A stretch of 64,000 bases of DNA from contig QANZ01005420.1 in NCBI GenBank assembly GCA_003254925.1, forward strand, positions 35,853 to 99,852, read 5' to 3'. Below, piece by piece: positions 59,818 to 64,000 of the stretch. How positions within the stretch are numbered: position 1 is the first letter of the stretch; the number at the start of each line of letters is the position of its first letter. The position numbers were made by a program, and so were the translations under genes. The DNA comes from Chamaecrista fasciculata. Taxonomy: Eukaryota; Streptophyta; Magnoliopsida; Fabales; Fabaceae. The notes below the pieces were generated by a model. It saw nothing but the letters and a program-made list of their open reading frames with translations. It made no database searches and was not told the DNA's origin.

Positions 59818-60399
59818 CTGCTCCTGAAATCGTAGCAGAGGCAGCGATTTTTGGAAAACTTTTCAGAAATCGTAGCCTGCTGCCACAATTTCAGACTAGC
59901 AAGCACCAGTCTGAAATCGTGCCAGTCTCTTACGATTTCCCTTTTTTTTTAAATAAATCAATTGGTGCCACGTGGCACCGGCTGATTAGCTCGCCAGACT
60001 GGAAATCGTGATCCAATCCTTCTTTGTCCAGTCCTGCGTGATCTTATCAAGATCTCGATCTTACACGATCTTACGATCTAAGATCTCAATCTTGATTACC
60101 ATGCAGGGACCTATTATTGCAATGGTGAAAATCTAATGTGACGTCTTTTTACTGACGTGGCATATTTTTTTTTTTAGGATAACGAGTGTTGACATGACAG
60201 TTAATGGTCACGTCAGCACATAACTAGACACATCAGCGTCTGTTATATACACGTCATCTTTTTTGTAACAACCATTTGACGGAGGGACCTATTAGTATGA
60301 CATTTTGAAAATTCAGTGACCGACTTTTACAATTTCAAAAATTCAAGGACCTATTAGCGAGCGCCTCCAAATTTCAAGAACTAGGTTGCTAATTTTCTC
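59818..60399 (-). repeat. Right subterminal motif cluster and terminal inverted repeat of the MULE
   Basis: 59818-60016 has about seven AAATCGT(G/A)-like motifs in both orientations and a perfect palindrome GGTGCCACGTGGCACC (59964-59979) that contains a G-box core CACGTG. From about 59950 to 60399 the sequence is the inverted counterpart of the left terminal repeat. It includes a GATC-rich block (60047-60092) and the GACGGAGGGACCTATTAGTA block. Confidence 0.82.
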
Positions 60400-61208
60400 A
60401 AAACTACATTGATAAATTTATCATCTTTTAGAGATAAAATCAAAATCATCAAATTACTCTTGATAAAACAAAATGCATTCAAATATAGTAGACCAAGTGC
60501 TCATATATTGCATGAAAATAAATTTGCACAAATCACTGGTGCAGGAAAACTCAAAATTTATTCCAATTCCCACTAAAATGTTACAAAATATTGGATCGTA
60601 CATTAAAATATTGAATATCACAATGCCAACACATATTGGGTTGAAAGAACATGCTCAAAATATTCAAATGCTGCTGAAAATAGAAAATTCATACTCTCCC
60701 ATGATAAATTCTATGTAACCCGTCTCCCACCAAAATTACCACCCAAAAAGAAGAGGATAAAACAAAGATACAGTAAAGAAACTCCTAATATGTTAGTAAT
60801 CGCCAATTCCTCCAAACATTACATACCTCTATTGGGAAGTGGATCCTATGTATTTTTGTTTTCTACATTTTTCATGCATTTTAGAGAGATAAAGAAAGAG
60901 ATAGAGAGAGAAAGCATGAGTCCCACAAAATAATAAATATGTGGGACCCACACTTTCTCTCTCTACCTCTTCCTATATTTCTCCAAAATGCACCAAAAAT
61001 GCCAAGAACACAATGCAGAGGATCCAGATCCCTTCTATTGATGTGGTATCAATACCACATATCATACCCCATGATTAAAATTGTGAAAGAACACATGAAG
61101 CCTGGCCTGAGGGTAAAAGGAAAGGGAAATCAAACACCATGAATTCAAAAGAAAAAGGGGGATATATCATCCTATAAGTGTATGTCCCCAACCAAATGTA
61201 TATGAAAA
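60400..61208. other. Intergenic DNA and probable 3' UTR of the helicase gene
   Basis: No separate gene is seen. The part nearest 61208 should be the 3' untranslated region of the minus-strand helicase. A short GA-rich tract lies at 60890-60918. An 81-codon frame at 60473-60718 has no recognisable features. Confidence 0.55.
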
Positions 61209-61694
61209 TCAGTCCCATGCACTGGTGACCCCAGGGCCATATCCTCCAGCATAACCACCAGAAGCCCCGTATCCACCACCGCTATTTCCTGCGCTGTAGT
61301 AATCAGAACCACCCCTACTGAAAGAACCCTCTCTCCGAAAATCACGTCCACCAAACCGGCCTCCTGAACGACGGTTCCTTCCTCCACCAAAAGAAGATCG
61401 AGCAGCATACCTTGAGAGCCAATCAGGTACTTCTTGATTTGCTTCTTGCATCAGCTCAGCCAAAGCCCTTGCCAGCGATGCATTGTTATCATTGAAGAAT
61501 GCAGTAGCCAGACCTTTCTTTCCTGCTCGTCCTGTTCTTCCAATACGGTGAACATAATCATCAATATCATTTGGCAAATCAAAGTTTACCACGTGGGCAA
61601 CATGAGGGATATCAAGACCACGTGCAGCCACATCAGTGGCAACCAATATAGGTGTGTTTCCACTTTTGAAAGACCTTAGCGCCAGTTCTCTTTC
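61209..61694 (-). CDS. DEAD-box ATP-dependent RNA helicase (DDX3/Ded1-like), last exon
   Basis: The exon encodes about 161 residues to the stop codon. It begins after a splice acceptor (minus strand ATGTCTGCAG, just above 61694) with [20 protein letters not shown]. Motif V ([13 protein letters not shown]) and motif VI ([10 protein letters not shown]) are intact, followed by the conserved [20 protein letters not shown] and VPDWLSRYA of the DDX3/Ded1 group (Arabidopsis RH11, RH37 and RH52). The tail is a low-complexity RGG/GY-rich segment ending GPGVTSAWD. These helicases remodel RNA during translation initiation and in stress granules, mainly in the cytosol. The N-terminal RecA domain and motifs Q-III are not in the window; the intron upstream exceeds 2.3 kb. 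A methionine 32 codons upstream lies in intron sequence and is not a start. The exon looks functional. Confidence 0.93.
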   Translation of the reverse strand, partial: ERELALRSFKSGNTPILVATDVAARGLDIPHVAHVVNFDLPNDIDDYVHRIGRTGRAGKKGLATAFFNDNNASLARALAELMQEANQEVPDWLSRYAARSSFGGGRNRRSGGRFGGRDFRREGSFSRGGSDYYSAGNSGGGYGASGGYAGGYGPGVTSAWD

Positions 61695-62017
61695 CTGCAG
61701 ACATGTCAATATCAATAACATTACATATAGACAAACAGGAAGAAAAGCAGATAATGTAAGATGTGAACAACAATCAAATTCTTCTCCCACTAGGTGGGAT
61801 TGACTATATGGATCAGCTCACGCCAACATGTTCAAAGATACACATTAAAGAAAAAAAAAAAGATGATGAGGTAATTATCCTTGTATCCAGTTTATAAGCA
61901 ATTCTGTGCAGTACACACTACAAAATGGTAAGAAACATAACTGTCAAATGTCAATGAAAGCTATAATAATACTGTGACAGCACGTTAAATGCGAGCTAAA
62001 GGTTCAAATAAACTAAT

Positions 62018-62495
62018 GGGCACTTTAGTACCCTGAGGTATGGACCAGTTTCACTTAAGTACCTTGTTCTTTCAAAAGTGACATTTTGGTACCCTGTTCT
62101 ATCGGTGTTAGCATTTTGATATCCAAAACTTTTTTTCCGTTAACTCCTGACAGAAAAAAGCATGCGCAGGGCATGTGTATGGTCAAAAACACGAAATCCG
62201 CCATTCTAAACTCGGATTGCATGATTCGACCTTCAAAAAATACTATTCAGTATCTACTTGAAGGCAGAAGATTTCGTGTTATTTTTAGGCTCAATCGTAA
62301 AATCTAAGTTTAGGATGGTGGATTTCGTGTTGTTGACCTTGAACAGCTTTTTTCCATAAAAGGTAATGGAAAATAGGTTTGGGTACCAAAGTGCTAACGA
62401 TGTACAGAACAAGATACTAAAATGTCACTTTTGAAATAACAGAGTACCAAAGTAAAACTAATCCATACCTCAGGGTACCAAAGTGTAATTTACCC
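62018..62495. mobile_element. Mutator-like MITE (GGGTAAATT family) in the helicase intron
   Basis: 478 bp. The right end is ACCAAAGTGTAATTTACCC; the left end GGGCACTTTAGTACCC is slightly degenerate. The 9-bp flanks TAAACTAAT (62009-62017) and TAAATTAAT (62496-62504) match at 8 positions. The arms are inverted (CCCTGAGGTATGGA / TCCATACCTCAGGG). Confidence 0.85.
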
Positions 62496-62837
62496 TAAAT
62501 TAATAATAAAATCAGATGATTATAAAAGTGCCAAAAAAAATTATCAATTTAATAATAGCAGACTGCACTAGAGCAAAAAAAAAAAAAAATTCTTAAANGC
62601 AGACTGCACTAGAGCAAAAAAAAAAAATTTCTTAAAATATTAAAAGCCAGTTGGTGTCAATAAGGGACATTACCCCACATTCCACAATTAATATGTAAAA
62701 GATCTATCCATGCATTTGAATGTAACAATTTAATTATGTTACAAGCATAACATGTACAAAATTTTAATCAATTCATATGCAGAACCACAGATCACTCCAG
62801 CTAAAAATGGTATTATTCAAGTTCATCAAAACGGTTA

Positions 62838-62841
<4 letters not shown>

Positions 62842-62871
<30 letters not shown>
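62842..62871. repeat. CA dinucleotide microsatellite
   Basis: About 15 uninterrupted CA units lie within the region upstream of the helicase exon. Confidence 0.95.
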
Positions 62872-62874
<3 letters not shown>

Positions 62875-64000
62875 AGAAAGAATTAGTGATACTTGTGAAA
62901 GATTTCACACTTTCAAATCCCTCAATATTTTATTAAAGGAATTTATTTTCATTAATCCAACTAATGGATTAAAAGCAATACGTATGCTAATCTTTTATGC
63001 CAAATTTGGCAAAAATCAGAAAACTACAGGTGTGAAATCAAATAACTACCAAGTTCAACATTTGAAATGTACACAGGCCACTAATATTTGCCATACTGAT
63101 ATGCCATCAAACAACTTTGGATTAATCTCGAATTTTGGGAAGATGATATTCAATTATTCATGATACGAAATTCTAATCAAACAGTAGACTTTGAAAAGGA
63201 TACATCCTTTACAGAGTTATAAAAAGGTGTAAGATTACAATAGAGCTGCTAAAAATATAGTTAAGACATAAAATGAGACAAGGAAAGGGCTGGACCTGTG
63301 AGATTTGGGCCTAATCCAGAAAGGATAAAGGTATATAGGAGGAGAGAGAAAAAGGGGACTGAGCTGGCAGCAAACGAGAATGGTGAGCAACTCCTGACAC
63401 ATGAGGTGTTGTGTGGGTTGTGCTGATATTTATAGAAAAATACATTAAGGGAAAGGGAAATATTAGGAAAGGAACAGGGGAGAGTTTGACCTCTATGTTC
63501 TGCACTTGAGGGTGTTGTTTACATTAATCAGACTCTTGTTATTTACAATAGGGATTGGCTACTGTCAAATTTGATAAGCAATACAACAGAAGTGGGCTAT
63601 CAGATTAATTTTGATTAACACTGATATCAACTGATCCTTCATTACACACACACTTGAACTTGTGTTTTGAATGTTAATTTTGGATTATTAATGGGGGCAT
63701 AACCTTCAGATAAATATCAAACTTTATAAGGATGATATTCATGATAAAAAAATATTAATCCAACATTTGATTCAGTAAAAAGATATACAACTTGTGTCTT
63801 AAAAGCTACTTTTTAGGTGCTATGTATTGCAATGCATATCACAAGAAAATACTAATGTATTTATTTATTTTGAAAATTTGAATTTTTAGCATCCATGCGT
63901 TAGTACTCTTGTGTGATCTCCCTGTCCTTTATGCATACTGCATGAGACAAGAAACAACACCAACAGGAGATGGAAGAAGAAGAGTTCTAGAGAGAGAGGG

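Larger units (their letters stand above)
51249..60399 (+). mobile_element. Mutator-like element (MULE) carrying transposase and plant-mobile-domain genes
   Basis: Long terminal inverted repeats bound a 9.15-kb element. The left end starts GAAAAAACTAGCAACCTGAT; the complement of the right end starts GAGAAAATTAGCAACCTAGT, and similarity continues for several hundred bases. Inside are, in plus orientation, a MURA-type transposase gene (54216-56583) and then a plant-mobile-domain gene (56750-59230). A foldback (51533-53016) sits in the left inverted repeat; without it the element is about 7.7 kb. The flanking 9-mers AAATTAAAT and AAAACTACA do not match, so the TSD is lost or the ends are slightly misplaced. 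Both genes carry frame disruptions, so it is unlikely to move by itself. Confidence 0.88.
61695..64000 (-). other. Intron or upstream region of the helicase gene, with repeats
   Basis: No further helicase exon could be recognised on the minus strand up to the window end. It contains a MITE (62018-62495), a duplicated stretch around a single N (62597), a CA microsatellite (62842-62871) and, at 63200-63760, GA-rich and TATA-like sequence that could be part of an LTR but has no confirmed ends. Confidence 0.6.

Noticed and set aside
60473-60718. 81-codon plus-strand frame
   Set aside because: No domain or signal seen and AT-rich composition; it lies between the MULE end and the helicase 3' region.
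61695-61790. N-terminal extension of the helicase frame ([10 protein letters not shown]..)
   Set aside because: It lies upstream of a good splice acceptor and does not match the family; it is intron sequence read in frame.
63200-63764. Possible LTR near the window end
   Set aside because: A TGTTGG-like start and a TATA-like stretch are visible on the minus strand, but no matching second end or TSD could be found.

Overview
This is a 64-kb piece of nuclear DNA from a flowering plant, most likely a eudicot. The evidence is the AT-rich intergenic DNA, spliced genes with GT..AG introns, TTTAGGG-type telomere-like tracts, plant-only protein families (DUF538, plant mobile domain) and a dense load of plant transposons. 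No bacterial features, rRNA genes, functional tRNA genes or CRISPR arrays were found.

Layout. 1-25.5 kb is a nest of minus-strand Ty1/copia retroelements of one family with LTRs of about 2 kb. Copy A fills 1-10355 and carries an opposite-strand solo LTR in its leader. Copy B (15860-19855) has a long open pol frame but little gag. Copy C (21752-24885) shares an LTR with B. Pieces of two Ty3/gypsy elements lie at 10356-12330 and 25493-26864. 26.9-30.4 kb holds a minus-strand Helitron with a spliced gene whose last visible exon runs into an RNase H-like segment. 30.7-35 kb holds MITEs, a foldback and a SINE. 36993-37571 is the only complete host gene seen, a secreted DUF538 protein; a MITE split by a gypsy solo LTR sits just upstream of it. 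39.7-50.9 kb is mostly nested MITEs and solo LTRs, many with target-site duplications (TSDs). 51249-60399 is a large Mutator-like element (MULE) carrying a decayed MURA-type transposase gene followed by a decayed plant-mobile-domain gene. 61209-61694 (minus) is the last exon of a DDX3-like DEAD-box RNA helicase; the rest of that gene lies beyond the window.

How it fits together. Two host genes (DUF538 and the helicase) sit in transposon-filled DNA. Several insertions can be ordered by nesting: MITE then gypsy solo LTR upstream of DUF538; hAT MITE then Mutator MITE at 40.7-41.8 kb; foldback then copia solo LTR at 48-51 kb; copia B LTR then a further copia LTR at 13.5-15.9 kb. The assembly is imperfect: there are two long N runs and nine isolated single Ns, several of them flanked by duplicated sequence, which suggests unmerged contig ends or mixed haplotypes.

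The best candidate for an unusual system is the MULE that carries a plant-mobile-domain gene beside its transposase, with palindromes and repeated ATCGTGG-like motifs just inside both ends.
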